64,000 nucleotides of DNA from Pseudomonas asiatica (GTDB lineage: Bacteria; Pseudomonadota; Gammaproteobacteria; Pseudomonadales; Pseudomonadaceae). The translations under genes were made by a program, and so were the position numbers. The stretch is from the NCBI RefSeq assembly GCF_009932335.1, contig NZ_BLJF01000001.1:3286001-3350000 (forward strand), read 5' to 3'. The notes under the pieces are model-generated. The model was not told the DNA's origin. It searched no databases and worked only from the letters and a program-made list of their open reading frames with translations. The stretch's first letter is position 1. The number at the start of each line of letters is the position of its first letter. Below, piece after piece: positions 45,381-54,210 of this stretch.

Positions 45381-45441
45381 GACCCTTCTCTCTCCTGCGG
45401 CCGCATTTTTTTGACAGTGATGCGGCGGATAGCCAACCTAA

Positions 45442-45457
45442 AGCAACAAAGGTGCCA
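45442..45457 (-). promoter_or_regulatory. Sigma54 (-24/-12) promoter of fliE operon
   Basis: The minus strand reads TGGCACC-N4-TTGCT, an almost perfect consensus, with -12 ~63 bp from the fliE ATG. Probably FleR-activated as in P. aeruginosa. Confidence 0.82.
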
Positions 45458-45483
45458 GCCTTGGCACGCGCACCTTGGTTCAC

Positions 45484-45577
45484 TGTAGGAGCAGCCTTGT
45501 GCTGCGAAAGGGGCCTTTGATGCAACAGACCACCTTCTGCCTTGCTGGCCTCTTCGCAGCACAAGGCTGCTCCTACA
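45484..45577. repeat. Inverted 25-bp repeat pair between fleR and fliE
   Basis: Arms 45484-45508 and 45553-45577 are exact inverted copies of the TGTAGGAGCAGCCTTGTGCT family also at 35460-35540. They lie just upstream of the fliE sigma54 promoter and just after fleR. Confidence 0.88.
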
Positions 45578-45604
45578 AAGGCTGCGCAAGCTCTGAGGTT
45601 TTTG

Positions 45605-46960
45605 TCAGCCGAACAGGCTGGCCTCGACGTCAAACCCGGCATCGCGCATCTGCGCCAGCTTGTAGCGCAAGGTACGCGGGCTGATCCCCAGGCGTTCGGC
45701 CGCCTCTTTGCGGCGGCCGCGCTCGGCGCGCAGGGTGTCGATGATCATCTGGTACTCATGACGACGCATGTCATCGCCCAGCCCGCCAGGCTCGGCCACC
45801 ACCTCGGGTGATGGCTCGATGCCGGCTGACAATGGAATGGCGCCTGCCAGACAAAAATCCGCCGCCTCGATCACCCCGCCCTGCTGCAGGATCAGCGCCC
45901 GCTGCAGGGCGTTGTCCAGTTCGCGTACGTTGCCCGGCCAGGCATACGCCTGCAGGCAGGCCCGGGCCTGGGGCGACAGGTGCACCGGGGCGTGCTTCAT
46001 CTTGGCCACGTGACGCGCCAACAGGCGCTCGGCCAGTTGCAGGATGTCACCCGGGCGTTCGCGCAGTGGGCGCCAGGCCAGGGGGAACACCGAAAGGCGG
46101 TAGTAGAGGTCTTCACGGAAACGCCCGGCCGCCACTTCGCCAGCCAGGTCACGGTTGGTAGTAGCCAGCACACGGATATCCAGGCTGATCGGCTTGCGCC
46201 CACCCACCCGCTCCACCTCGCGCTCCTGCAACACCCGCAGCAGCTTGGCCTGCAAGGCCATCGGCATCTCCGAGATCTCATCAAGCAGCAAGGTGCCACC
46301 CTCGGCCTGCTCGAACTTGCCGGCCTGGGCGGCAATGGCGCCAGTGAAGGCACCCTTTTCGTGGCCGAACAGCGTGGCCTCGAGCATGTTGTCGGGGATG
46401 GCAGCACAATTGATCGCCACAAAGGGCTGCGCCGCCCGCGACGATTGCTGATGAATGAAGCGCGCCAGCACTTCCTTGCCGGTGCCGGACTCGCCCGAAA
46501 TCAGCACGGTCGAGTCACTGCGCGCCACCCGCGCGGCCAGCTCCAGCAACTGTCGACTGGCTGGTTCGCAGGCCACCGGGCCTTCTTCTTCAGCCACGCG
46601 CCCGGCGGCATGCCGCTCGACCAGGCTGAGCAACGCCTTGGGCTCGAACGGCTTGACCAGATAGTCGGCGGCGCCTTGGCGCATCGCCTCGACGGCACGC
46701 TCCACCGCGGCATGCGCAGTCATCAGCAACACGGGCAGTTGCGGTTGCTGGCGGCGCAGCTGGACCAGCAGTTGGTGCCCATCCATGCCTGGCATGTTCA
46801 CATCGCTGACTACCAGGCTGAAGGCCTCCTCCAGCACCGCTTCCAGCGCTTCTTCGGCACTGCCCACCGCCTGATAGGCGAAGCCGCCGATTTCCAGGGT
46901 ATCGCCCAGCGCCTGGCGCAATACGCGGTCGTCCTCGACCAGCAGCACCTTGATCGTCAT
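45605..46960 (-). CDS. fleR: Sigma54-dependent response regulator FleR
   Basis: 451 residues. Receiver (1-120) with Asp53 (VVSDVNMPGMDG); AAA+ domain with [20 protein letters not shown], the sigma54-contact GAFTGA loop and Walker B GGTLLLDEISEMP; C-terminal Fis-type HTH (RRKEAAERLGISPRTLRYKL). Activates middle flagellar genes with kinase FleS. Its ATG shares one base with the fleS stop (TAATG). Confidence 0.96.
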   Translation of the reverse strand: MTIKVLLVEDDRVLRQALGDTLEIGGFAYQAVGSAEEALEAVLEEAFSLVVSDVNMPGMDGHQLLVQLRRQQPQLPVLLMTAHAAVERAVEAMRQGAADYLVKPFEPKALLSLVERHAAGRVAEEEGPVACEPASRQLLELAARVARSDSTVLISGESGTGKEVLARFIHQQSSRAAQPFVAINCAAIPDNMLEATLFGHEKGAFTGAIAAQAGKFEQAEGGTLLLDEISEMPMALQAKLLRVLQEREVERVGGRKPISLDIRVLATTNRDLAGEVAAGRFREDLYYRLSVFPLAWRPLRERPGDILQLAERLLARHVAKMKHAPVHLSPQARACLQAYAWPGNVRELDNALQRALILQQGGVIEAADFCLAGAIPLSAGIEPSPEVVAEPGGLGDDMRRHEYQMIIDTLRAERGRRKEAAERLGISPRTLRYKLAQMRDAGFDVEASLFG

Positions 46961-48177
46961 TACATGCCCTCCGCCAGCTGCCCGTCGATCAACGGCAGCT
47001 CCACCCGCACACAGGTGCCACGGCCAACCCTGGAGCGCAGGCGCAGCGCACCTTGGTGCGCGCGCACCACGGCCTTGACCACGGCCAGGCCCAGGCCGGT
47101 GCCAGTGGCCTTGGTGGTCAGGAACGGCTCGCCCAGGCGGCCGAGCAGGTCGCCATCGATGCCACTGCCGGCGTCGCTTACACACAGGTGCAGGCTGCGC
47201 TCGCGACGGAACAGGTGCACCTTCAGTCGCGCCGGGCCGTCGCTGGCTTGCAGCGCATTTTCGATCAGGTTGAGCAATGCACCAACCAGGGTGTCGCGGT
47301 TGCACAGCAGCTCACCCAGGTGGCTGTCGCACTGCCAGCGCACGGCGTGCCCTTGCACATGCGCCTGGGCAGCCTGCTGCAGGGCCTGGAACAAGGCTTT
47401 TGGCGTGACTCGATCATTCAGCGGCAGCTCGCCCCGAGCGAATACCAGCATGTCGCGCACCTGGTGTTCCAATTCGTGCAGGCGCTCTTTCAGGGTCCCG
47501 GCAAAGCGCTGGCGGGTTTCCGCGCTCAGGTCTTGTTCGGGATCAGCCAGGTGGCTGGCGTAGAGCATCGCCGCCGACAGTGGCGTGCGGATCTGGTGCG
47601 CCAGCGAGGCGACCATGCGCCCCAGCGAAGACAGGCGCTCGTGGCGAGCCAGCTGGTCTTGCAGGCGACGGGTTTCGGTCAGGTCGTTGAGCAACACCAA
47701 CTGGCCAGGCTCGGCATCCAGCGAGCGAGTGGCAATGGACAGACGGCGGCCGTCGCGCAGCGAGACTTCGTGACCGTCATCCTTGCGCGGGGCAAAGCTG
47801 CGAGCGATCACCTGGCGCCACAGCTGGCCGACCAGCGGCTCGCCGAGCAATTCGCAGGCGGCCGGGTTGGCTTCGCGTACCAGGCCCTGGCCATCGATCA
47901 CGATCACCCCGCCGGGCAGCAGGTCCAGCAGGTTCTGCAGGCGGTTGGCCAGGCGTTCCTTTTCGCTCAGTTCATCGATGCGCTGGGCGCTGACCACCGC
48001 CAGCTCGCCCTTGAGTTCGCTGACCCGGGCTTCCAGCAGGCTATAGGACTGGCTCAGCTGGCTCGAGACCTGATTGAACAGAGCGAAGGCCTGCTCGACA
48101 CCCTGGCGGCTGTCCTGCTCGATCGGGGGCTGCCCCTGCGGACCGGGGGCTAGGGATATGTGGGCGGCCTGGGGCAT
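46960..48177 (-). CDS. fleS: Flagellar sensor kinase FleS
   Basis: 405-residue soluble histidine kinase. N-terminal helices are followed by a PAS domain (about 80-165; LPGGVIVIDGQGLVREANPA), HisKA with His194 (MVASLAHQIRTPLSAAMLY), and HATPase (LIENALQASDG, DAGSGIDGDLLGRLGEPFLT, TGLGLAVVKAVVRAH). No transmembrane segment. ATG 48177 has AGAGAG ~7 nt upstream; an ATG at 48192 is in frame. Confidence 0.95.
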   Translation of the reverse strand: MPQAAHISLAPGPQGQPPIEQDSRQGVEQAFALFNQVSSQLSQSYSLLEARVSELKGELAVVSAQRIDELSEKERLANRLQNLLDLLPGGVIVIDGQGLVREANPAACELLGEPLVGQLWRQVIARSFAPRKDDGHEVSLRDGRRLSIATRSLDAEPGQLVLLNDLTETRRLQDQLARHERLSSLGRMVASLAHQIRTPLSAAMLYASHLADPEQDLSAETRQRFAGTLKERLHELEHQVRDMLVFARGELPLNDRVTPKALFQALQQAAQAHVQGHAVRWQCDSHLGELLCNRDTLVGALLNLIENALQASDGPARLKVHLFRRERSLHLCVSDAGSGIDGDLLGRLGEPFLTTKATGTGLGLAVVKAVVRAHQGALRLRSRVGRGTCVRVELPLIDGQLAEGM

Positions 48178-48230
48178 GTTGCTCTCTCGCATGGCTGACC
48201 GTCATAAAAACGGTGTGTTGCCAGCGGTGT

Positions 48231-48246
48231 AGCAATAGCCGTGCCG
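48231..48246 (-). promoter_or_regulatory. Sigma54 (-24/-12) promoter of fleSR
   Basis: The minus strand reads CGGCACG-N4-TTGCT, one mismatch from consensus with exact spacing; -12 is ~55 bp from the fleS ATG. Fits the known FleQ control of fleSR. Confidence 0.78.
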
Positions 48247-48330
48247 GAGATGGGGTTTAATGCAGGGTTTGAGATTTTGGTGGGGCGCATATCGTGCGCC
48301 GCCGCGGGTATATACGCCTTGACACTTTCT

Positions 48331-48601
48331 GCGCCTGTGAAATCGAGCGCCGCCCGCGCGGCGCTTCGCGGGACAAGCCCGCTCCCACATTTGTTGCAAC
48401 GTGGCCATGCCTGTGGGAGAGGCGTTGCCAGCCTTGGTGCAAGGCTTGAGGCAATGGGGCGGCAGTAGTGCCAACCCAGAAATACAGCCATCCCACCAAG
48501 GCTGACAACCATGGCCTGACAGGTTCGGCACGTTGCAACAAATGTGGGAGCGGGCTTGCCCCGCGAAGCGCCGCGCGGGCGGCGCTCGATCTCACAGGCG
48601 C
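48331..48601. repeat. 271-bp element with 73-bp inverted arms, copy 2 (between fleQ and fleS)
   Basis: Left arm 48331-48403 and right arm 48529-48601 are inverted copies with 2 mismatches. The 125-nt centre matches the centre of the copy at 29661-29932 in the same orientation, with scattered substitutions. An additional arm fragment lies at about 48630-48655. It occupies most of the 520-nt fleQ-fleS gap; apart from the fleSR promoter no other feature is seen there. Confidence 0.85.
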
Positions 48602-48697
48602 AGAAAGTACAACGGCAAACACTCGAGAACCGCCGCGCGGGCGGCGCTCGACCTAACAGACACCATCAACGCCAAGCCGAACGCCCCGCCCCAGCCG

Positions 48698-50173
48698 TCA
48701 ATCCTCCGCCTGTTCCTCGCCGCCCTGGCGACTCATGCCATACTTGCGCATCTTCTCGACCAAGGTGGTGCGGCGAATGCGCAAACGTTCAGCCGCACGC
48801 GCAACGATACCGTTGGCATCGTCCAGCGCTTGCTGGATCAGGCCCTGCTCCAGGCTGCCCAGATAGTCCTTCAGGTCCAGGCCTTCAGGTGGCAGCATGG
48901 CGTGGTTGCTGAAGTTCGGCGTATGGCCATTGATCGCCACGCGCTCTTCCAGGTCGCTGCGCAGGCTGTCGACCATCTGCTCGTCTTCGTCATCGACGTA
49001 ACGGAATTTCTTCGGCAGCTCGGAAACGCCAATCACCCCGTACGGGTGCATGATCGCCATACGCTCGACCAGGTTGGCCAGCTCGCGCACGTTACCCGGC
49101 CAGCCGTGGCGACACAGCGACATGATCGACGCGGAGTTGAAGCGGATGGACCCGCGCTTCTCGTGCTCCATACGCGAGATCAGCTCGTTCATCAGCAGCG
49201 GGATGTCTTCCACCCGCTCACGCAGCGGCGCCATCTCGATAGGGAACACGTTCAGGCGGTAGTACAGGTCTTCGCGGAACGTGCCCTCCTCGATCATGGT
49301 CTCGAGGTTCTTGTGGGTCGCGGCAATGATGCGCACATCGATGCTCTGGGTCTTGTTGCTGCCCACGCGCTCGAAGGTACGCTCCTGCAGCACGCGCAAC
49401 AGCTTGACCTGCATCGGCAACGGCATGTCGCCGATTTCGTCGAGGAACAGGGTACCGCCGTTGGCCAGCTCGAAGCGCCCGGCACGGCTGGTGATCGCCC
49501 CGGTAAAGGCGCCCTTCTCGTGGCCGAACAGTTCGCTTTCCAGCAACTCGGCCGGGATCGCGCCGCAGTTGACCGGCACGAACGGCGCCTCGCGGCGTTT
49601 GGAATGGTAGTGCAGGTTGCGCGCGACCACTTCCTTGCCGGTGCCGGACTCACCCAGGATCAGCACGCTGGCATCGGTATCGGCCACTTGCTGCATCATC
49701 TGCCGCACGTGCTGAATGGCACGGCTGGTGCCGACCAGGCTGCGGAACAGGTTGGGTTCGCGCTGGCGACCACGCTCGCGCGCCTGGTCGTACATCTCGC
49801 GATAGACCTGGGCACGGTGCAGCGAATCCAGCAGCTGGCTGTAGCTTGGCGGCATTTCCAGGTTGGAAAGCACCCGGCGGCGAAGGTCTTCCGGGAACTC
49901 CGCAGAAGAAATTTCACCTAAAAGCAGAACCGGAAGGAACTCATCCCACCCAGTCACTGTCTTAACGAGCCCAAGCACACTGCCCGGGGCATTTACAGTG
50001 CCAATAAGCACGCACAGCACTTCGCGACTCGAAGACAACGGCTCGACCACTTGCTGCCAGTCCTGGCTGGAGCAAGCGAGGTTTTCTTCGCCGAGGAAGT
50101 TAAGCACCACCGCCAGGTCGCGGCGGCGTGCGCTGTCGTCGTCGATCAGCAGAATCTTGGTTTCACGCCACAT
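48698..50173 (-). CDS. fleQ: Master flagellar regulator FleQ
   Basis: 491 residues. The N-terminal FleQ-type receiver lacks a usable phospho-acceptor in the normal place. The AAA+ domain (about 140-375) has Walker [27 protein letters not shown], and Walker [16 protein letters not shown] Fis-type HTH lies at the C-terminus ([20 protein letters not shown]). It activates sigma54 flagellar promoters and represses exopolysaccharide genes in a c-di-GMP-controlled way with FleN. Confidence 0.97.
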   Translation of the reverse strand: MWRETKILLIDDDSARRRDLAVVLNFLGEENLACSSQDWQQVVEPLSSSREVLCVLIGTVNAPGSVLGLVKTVTGWDEFLPVLLLGEISSAEFPEDLRRRVLSNLEMPPSYSQLLDSLHRAQVYREMYDQARERGRQREPNLFRSLVGTSRAIQHVRQMMQQVADTDASVLILGESGTGKEVVARNLHYHSKRREAPFVPVNCGAIPAELLESELFGHEKGAFTGAITSRAGRFELANGGTLFLDEIGDMPLPMQVKLLRVLQERTFERVGSNKTQSIDVRIIAATHKNLETMIEEGTFREDLYYRLNVFPIEMAPLRERVEDIPLLMNELISRMEHEKRGSIRFNSASIMSLCRHGWPGNVRELANLVERMAIMHPYGVIGVSELPKKFRYVDDEDEQMVDSLRSDLEERVAINGHTPNFSNHAMLPPEGLDLKDYLGSLEQGLIQQALDDANGIVARAAERLRIRRTTLVEKMRKYGMSRQGGEEQAED

Positions 50174-50276
50174 GCAATAGCAACTTCCCTAGTCATATCG
50201 GCGCCCGAGGGCGTGCTCGACATCATTCCGACTGAATGGTCAGTGTTCGGACGTCTGAAATTCGAAAACAGCCACT

Positions 50277-50305
50277 AGTAAAGTCAAAAAACACCAGCCA
50301 GTCAA
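50277..50305 (-). promoter_or_regulatory. Possible sigma70 promoter of fleQ
   Basis: The minus strand has TTGACT and TTTACT separated by 17 nt, ~100 bp upstream of the fleQ ATG in an AT-rich stretch. Plausible but not distinctive. Confidence 0.35.
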
Positions 50306-50339
50306 ATTAATGGCGCATGGCTTTTGGCAACATCTGTGG

Positions 50340-50636
50340 TCAGGTGAACAAATGGTATACCTTTGCCGCGTTCTTCGCCTGACGGATTTTCGTCATTTCA
50401 TCCACCAAGGATTGACGTTCGCCACTTGCAACATCGATTAGTTGACGGTATACGGCCAACAACTGCTCAAGGCTGGCACTGACATCGGCCTCATTGCCCT
50501 TCGCCTCACTGACCATGTCACCGATGCGCAAGCGGCATTCCAGGTCCAGCTCCCCCACCGCTTCCCAGTTGCGCTCGGCCAGCGCCGCCAGCAGCATTTC
50601 CCGGGTCTGCTCGATCCGGGCGATTACTTCGCTCAT
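50340..50636 (-). CDS. fliT: Flagellar chaperone FliT-like protein
   Basis: 98-residue helical protein starting MSEVIARIEQTREMLLAALA with a strong AAGGAGG 6 nt upstream; an N-terminal extension of the frame overlaps fliS and is rejected. Position after fliS and size match FliT, the FliD chaperone. Sequence similarity within the family is low, so the call leans on context. Confidence 0.8.
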   Translation of the reverse strand: MSEVIARIEQTREMLLAALAERNWEAVGELDLECRLRIGDMVSEAKGNEADVSASLEQLLAVYRQLIDVASGERQSLVDEMTKIRQAKNAAKVYHLFT

Positions 50637-50650
50637 GTCATCCTCCTTTA

Positions 50651-51046
50651 TCAGGAAGCCGACGACTGATCGCCGATTGCGTCCCAACCTTCCTTCACAG
50701 TGATCAGCAGGCGCGCGACCTCGTCGATGATGGCCGGGTCACCCTTGACGTTGGCCTCGATCAGGCGACGGCTCATGTACATGTACAAGCTGTCCAGCTC
50801 AGCCAGGCTATCGGCATGGTTTTCCAGGTCCAGGCCTTCACGCAGGCCGCCGATGATGTCGATGGCCTTGCCGATGAGGATGCCCCTTTGCGCGATGTCG
50901 TTGCGGGCAATGGCGCCCTTGGCCTGCGCCATGCGATCAAGGCCGCCCTGCATGAGCATCTGCACCAGGCGGTGCGGGCTGGCTTCGGACGTCTGCGCTG
51001 CGCCGTTGACTTTCTGGTACTGCCGAAGGGCCAACATCGGGTTCAT
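50651..51046 (-). CDS. fliS: Flagellin chaperone FliS
   Basis: 131 residues: MNPMLALRQYQKVNGAAQTS, LVQMLMQGGLDRMAQAKGAI, ADSLAELDSLYMYMSRRLIE, all typical of FliS. It binds the flagellin C-terminus before export. 14 nt before fliT. Confidence 0.95.
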   Translation of the reverse strand: MNPMLALRQYQKVNGAAQTSEASPHRLVQMLMQGGLDRMAQAKGAIARNDIAQRGILIGKAIDIIGGLREGLDLENHADSLAELDSLYMYMSRRLIEANVKGDPAIIDEVARLLITVKEGWDAIGDQSSAS

Positions 51047-51126
51047 GGATCTGCCTCGTTGCTGCGGTAAAAAGTTGCTTGTACCTGCTGTATCGCCTGT
51101 ACGTCAAAAAACTTTAGGGGAAAAGC

Positions 51127-51165
51127 AAAAAGCCCGGGACGTCTCGCGGACGCCGCCGGGCTTTT
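51127..51165 (-). terminator. Rho-independent terminator after fliD
   Basis: AAAAGCCCGG and CCGGGCTTTT pair around a ~19-nt loop, followed on the minus strand by a T-rich run. It separates fliD from fliST. Confidence 0.8.
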
Positions 51166-51180
51166 GGCATGCTCAGCCGA

Positions 51181-52599
51181 TCAGGATTTCTTGGCCTGGG
51201 CGTTGATCGCTTCGAAGATCGAGGTGATCTGGTCGGCCTGGGCTTTCATCTTGCCCAGGGCGGTGTCCAGGGCCACGTACTTCTTGGTCAGCGATTCGGT
51301 CAGGGACTCGGTGCGGCGATCAAGCGCGGCCTGCTGGTTCGCCAGCTCCGAGACCGCCTTGTCGAGGTTCGACTTGCGCGTTGCAAGGCTGCCATCGGTC
51401 TTGTTGTAAGGATCGATGGCCTTGTTCATGCGCTCGAAGATGCCGTCGGTACCGGTGAACAGCTCCTGCACTTCCGGGCCGAGCTTCTTGTCGTTCATCG
51501 CGGCGGTGAACTTGCTGCTGTTGAATTCGAGCGTGCCATCCTTCTGGGTGTTGATACCCAACTGGCTCAGCGTGGTCAGCTGGTCGCCGGCCCCTACCTC
51601 ACTCAGTACCTTGCGCACATCACCCAGCAAAGAGCGGGTGGTAGGGTCGTTGGTGAGCGGGCCGAGCACCAGCTTGTCATCGTCATCACGGCTGGTCGAC
51701 GTCAGCGAAGTGATCGCCTTCTGCAGCGTATTGTAGGCATCGACGAAGCTCTGCACCGACTTCTTCAGGCCATCGTTGTCCGCTGCAACGGTGACCGCAG
51801 TCGGCGTACCAGTGGTAGCTCCGCTGGCCTTGGGGCTGACCCCGGTCAACTCCAGGGTCATGCCGCTGATGGCGCTATCGAGCGTGTTGGAGGCACTCTT
51901 GACCTTCAAGCCATCGATGGTCAGTTCGGCATCCTGGGCCTTGGCAGTGATGAAGCCCGCACCGGTCCCGGACATCTGCGTGGTGCCATCGATTGCCAGC
52001 TCGGCGATACCGCTCAGGGAGATGTCAGTCCCCGCACCTGTGGTGGTAGAGCTGAGCACCAGGCGCGAGCCGCCTTCCTCGTTGACGATGTTGGCGGAAA
52101 TGCCGTTCGCGCTCATTTCCTTGTTGATCTGGTCGCGCACACTTTGCAGCGTCGCACCACTGGCCACGTCCAGGTTGTAGGTCTTGCCGTTCTGGCTGAT
52201 GGTCAGCTGGCCAGCACTGATCGGGCTGGTGGCCCCACCGCTGAACTGCTGGCTGGCCACTTTCGAGCTGGTGGCCAGCTTGTCTACCACGATGTCATAG
52301 CTACCCGCTACCGCCGAGTTGCTCGACTTGATCTTGACCACCGACTCGTTGGCCGAGGTCGCTGCATAGGCGTTGAACGACGGTGCATCCTTGTTGTTGA
52401 GCGCCTTCATGGCGTCCTGGAATGCCGTGAGGGCACTGCGCAGCGAGCCGATACCCGAAATCATCGCAGTGTTGTTGCTGGTTTGCCGAGTGATCTGCGC
52501 CTGCTTGGCGGATGTATCGGCCTTGACCAACGCGGTCACGATCTCGGTAATGTTGAGACCAGAACCCAGGCCTGTACTGGAAGTAATCGGGCTTGCCAT
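51181..52599 (-). CDS. fliD: Flagellar cap protein FliD
   Basis: 472 residues. FliD_N (MASPITSSTGLGSGLNITEI, VTALVKADTSAKQAQITRQT) and FliD_C (LSQLGINTQKDGTLEFNSSK, and coiled C-terminus ELANQQAALDRRTESLTESL, YVALDTALGKMKAQADQITS). Pentameric filament cap and adhesin. Downstream terminator at 51127-51165. Confidence 0.96.
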   Translation of the reverse strand: MASPITSSTGLGSGLNITEIVTALVKADTSAKQAQITRQTSNNTAMISGIGSLRSALTAFQDAMKALNNKDAPSFNAYAATSANESVVKIKSSNSAVAGSYDIVVDKLATSSKVASQQFSGGATSPISAGQLTISQNGKTYNLDVASGATLQSVRDQINKEMSANGISANIVNEEGGSRLVLSSTTTGAGTDISLSGIAELAIDGTTQMSGTGAGFITAKAQDAELTIDGLKVKSASNTLDSAISGMTLELTGVSPKASGATTGTPTAVTVAADNDGLKKSVQSFVDAYNTLQKAITSLTSTSRDDDDKLVLGPLTNDPTTRSLLGDVRKVLSEVGAGDQLTTLSQLGINTQKDGTLEFNSSKFTAAMNDKKLGPEVQELFTGTDGIFERMNKAIDPYNKTDGSLATRKSNLDKAVSELANQQAALDRRTESLTESLTKKYVALDTALGKMKAQADQITSIFEAINAQAKKS

Positions 52600-52677
52600 G
52601 CTGTAGTCCCTCTCATCAACGCGTCAACCCGCTCCTGCGGGACAGACATGCATCACTTCATTGGTGTTCGCCGCCAA

Positions 52678-53037
52678 CTATACCTTGGCGTCGAACAGAA
52701 CACTTTTGACATCGCTCAGGCTGTGAGCGATCCGCAGGGCCTCTTCCGAGGGCAACTGGCGAATCAGTTCACCACTGTCGGTCGCGATGACCTTGACCAC
52801 GATCTTGCCGGATTCTTCATCCGTGGAAAATTCCAGATTACGCTGCGACGCCTTCAGGAACTTTTCGATCTCCGAAACGGCATGTTTGACCTTGTCGGCA
52901 TCCTGCACCGCCTTGGCGTCTTTCTTGTCGTCTTCGGGTTTTACGTTTTCCGTCGACCGGGCAACCGGTTTTTCGGCAACCTGCTCGGCCGGACGTGCGG
53001 CCGGATAAGACAGGTTCAGCTTGACGCTCATGTCCAT
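52678..53037 (-). CDS. flaG: FlaG-family flagellar protein
   Basis: 119 residues: variable N-terminus, then the conserved FlaG core (SEIEKFLKASQRNLEFSTDE, GKIVVKVIATDSGELIRQLP, EEALRIAHSLSDVKSVLFDA). Affects filament length in other Pseudomonas. ATG 53037 has GAGG 8 nt upstream. Confidence 0.93.
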   Translation of the reverse strand: MDMSVKLNLSYPAARPAEQVAEKPVARSTENVKPEDDKKDAKAVQDADKVKHAVSEIEKFLKASQRNLEFSTDEESGKIVVKVIATDSGELIRQLPSEEALRIAHSLSDVKSVLFDAKV

Positions 53038-53054
53038 GCCCACCACCTCGCAAT

Positions 53055-53092
53055 GAAAAGGCGGGGAAGTGCCTTACCAGCACTTCCCCGCC
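53055..53092 (-). terminator. Rho-independent terminator after fliC
   Basis: A 13-bp perfect stem (GGCGGGGAAGTGC / GCACTTCCCCGCC) with a 7-nt loop, followed by TTTT on the minus strand, 14 nt beyond the fliC stop. Confidence 0.92.
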
Positions 53093-53106
53093 AGCAACCA
53101 GGCAGA

Positions 53107-53955
53107 TTAGCCCAGCAGCTTCAGTACTGCCGACGGCAGCTGGTTGGCCTGGGCCAGAACCGAGGTGGAAGCTTGCTGCAGGGTCTGCTGCTTGGTCAGC
53201 TGGGCAGTTTCAGCAGCGAAGTCGGTGTCCTGTACACGGCCACGAGCAGCTTCGGCGTTTTCGTTGATGTTTTGCAGGTTGTTGATGGTGCTGGTCAGAC
53301 GGTTCTGCGCGGCACCCAGGTCAGCACGGTTGCTGTTGATGGTTTGCAGAGCGGCGTCGATGGCCGAAACAGCAGCGCTGAAGTTGGCTTCGGCGGTGGT
53401 GGTGTCGGAACCCTGAATGTTGATCGAGGAGGTAACGCCCAGGTCCGAAGCGGTGAACTTGGCGCTCAGGTCGATGGTGATCTGGTTGGCGGAACCGGTG
53501 TTGGAACCAACCTGGAAGGTCATGACCGAAGCCGAACCGTCCAGCAGGTTCTTACCGTTCAGCTGGGTGCTGTTGGCGATACGGGTCAGTTCCGAAGCCA
53601 TCGACTGGAATTCTTTGTCCAGAGCGACACGGTCGTTGGTGCTGTTCGAGTCGTTTCGGGACTGAACGGCCAGTTCACGCATACGCTGCAGGATGTTGGT
53701 CTGCTCTTGCATCGCGCCTTCAGCGGTCTGGGCGATGGAGATACCGTCGTTGGCGTTTTTGATAGCCATGGTCTGACCACGGATCTGCGAGGTCATGCGG
53801 GTAGCGATCTGCAGGCCGGCGGCGTCGTCTTTGGCGCTGTTGATTTTCAGGCCGGAGGACAGACGGGTCATCGAGGTGCTCAGCGCATCGGAAGCACGGT
53901 TCAGGTTTTTCTGAACGCCCAGAGAGGTGGTGTTGGTGTTAACAGTCAAAGCCAT
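53107..53955 (-). CDS. fliC: Flagellin FliC (short type)
   Basis: 282 residues. Conserved D0/D1 N-terminus (MALTVNTNTTSLGVQKNLNR, ASDALSTSMTRLSSGLKINS, DDAAGLQIATRM) and C-terminus (RVQDTDFAAETAQLTKQQTL, ending PSAVLKLLG). The central part is short (about 60 residues) and Thr/Ser-rich, a likely site for glycosylation by the neighbouring island. Start MALTVN is the family norm. Confidence 0.97.
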   Translation of the reverse strand: MALTVNTNTTSLGVQKNLNRASDALSTSMTRLSSGLKINSAKDDAAGLQIATRMTSQIRGQTMAIKNANDGISIAQTAEGAMQEQTNILQRMRELAVQSRNDSNSTNDRVALDKEFQSMASELTRIANSTQLNGKNLLDGSASVMTFQVGSNTGSANQITIDLSAKFTASDLGVTSSINIQGSDTTTAEANFSAAVSAIDAALQTINSNRADLGAAQNRLTSTINNLQNINENAEAARGRVQDTDFAAETAQLTKQQTLQQASTSVLAQANQLPSAVLKLLG

Positions 53956-54037
53956 GACGAATTCCTCGTTGGATTGGGTACTACGGCTTCCGGCCTTGGC
54001 AATTCGCCGGGTGTGGCACAGAGAACCTTCGTAATGT

Positions 54038-54064
54038 TTATCGTCGTCAGGGCAGTTTGCTTTA
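54038..54064 (-). promoter_or_regulatory. Sigma28 (FliA) promoter of fliC
   Basis: The minus strand reads TAAA-N15-GACGATAA, one base from the consensus TAAA-N15-GCCGATAA, ~83 bp upstream of the fliC ATG. Confidence 0.85.
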
Positions 54065-54159
54065 GGGCGTTTTCTCACTTTTTTTGCTGGCATCCGGCCA
54101 TCCCAATGAAATCAAGGGTTTGACGCCAGATTACAGGCGCACTCGCTGCGCAGCAGAGA

Positions 54160-54190
54160 AAAGAAAACGCCGCCCTGAAGCGGCGGCGTC
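54160..54190 (-). terminator. Terminator after the KAS III gene
   Basis: ACGCCGCC and GGCGGCGT form an 8-bp stem, followed on the minus strand by TTTCTTTTC. It lies between the glycosylation gene and the fliC promoter. Confidence 0.8.
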
Positions 54191-54210
54191 TTGTAATCGA
54201 TGAGGGCCGG

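Noticed and set aside
51169..54123. 984-codon plus-strand open frame across fliD, flaG and fliC
   Set aside because: Runs antisense through three certain genes and two terminators; a codon-bias artefact.
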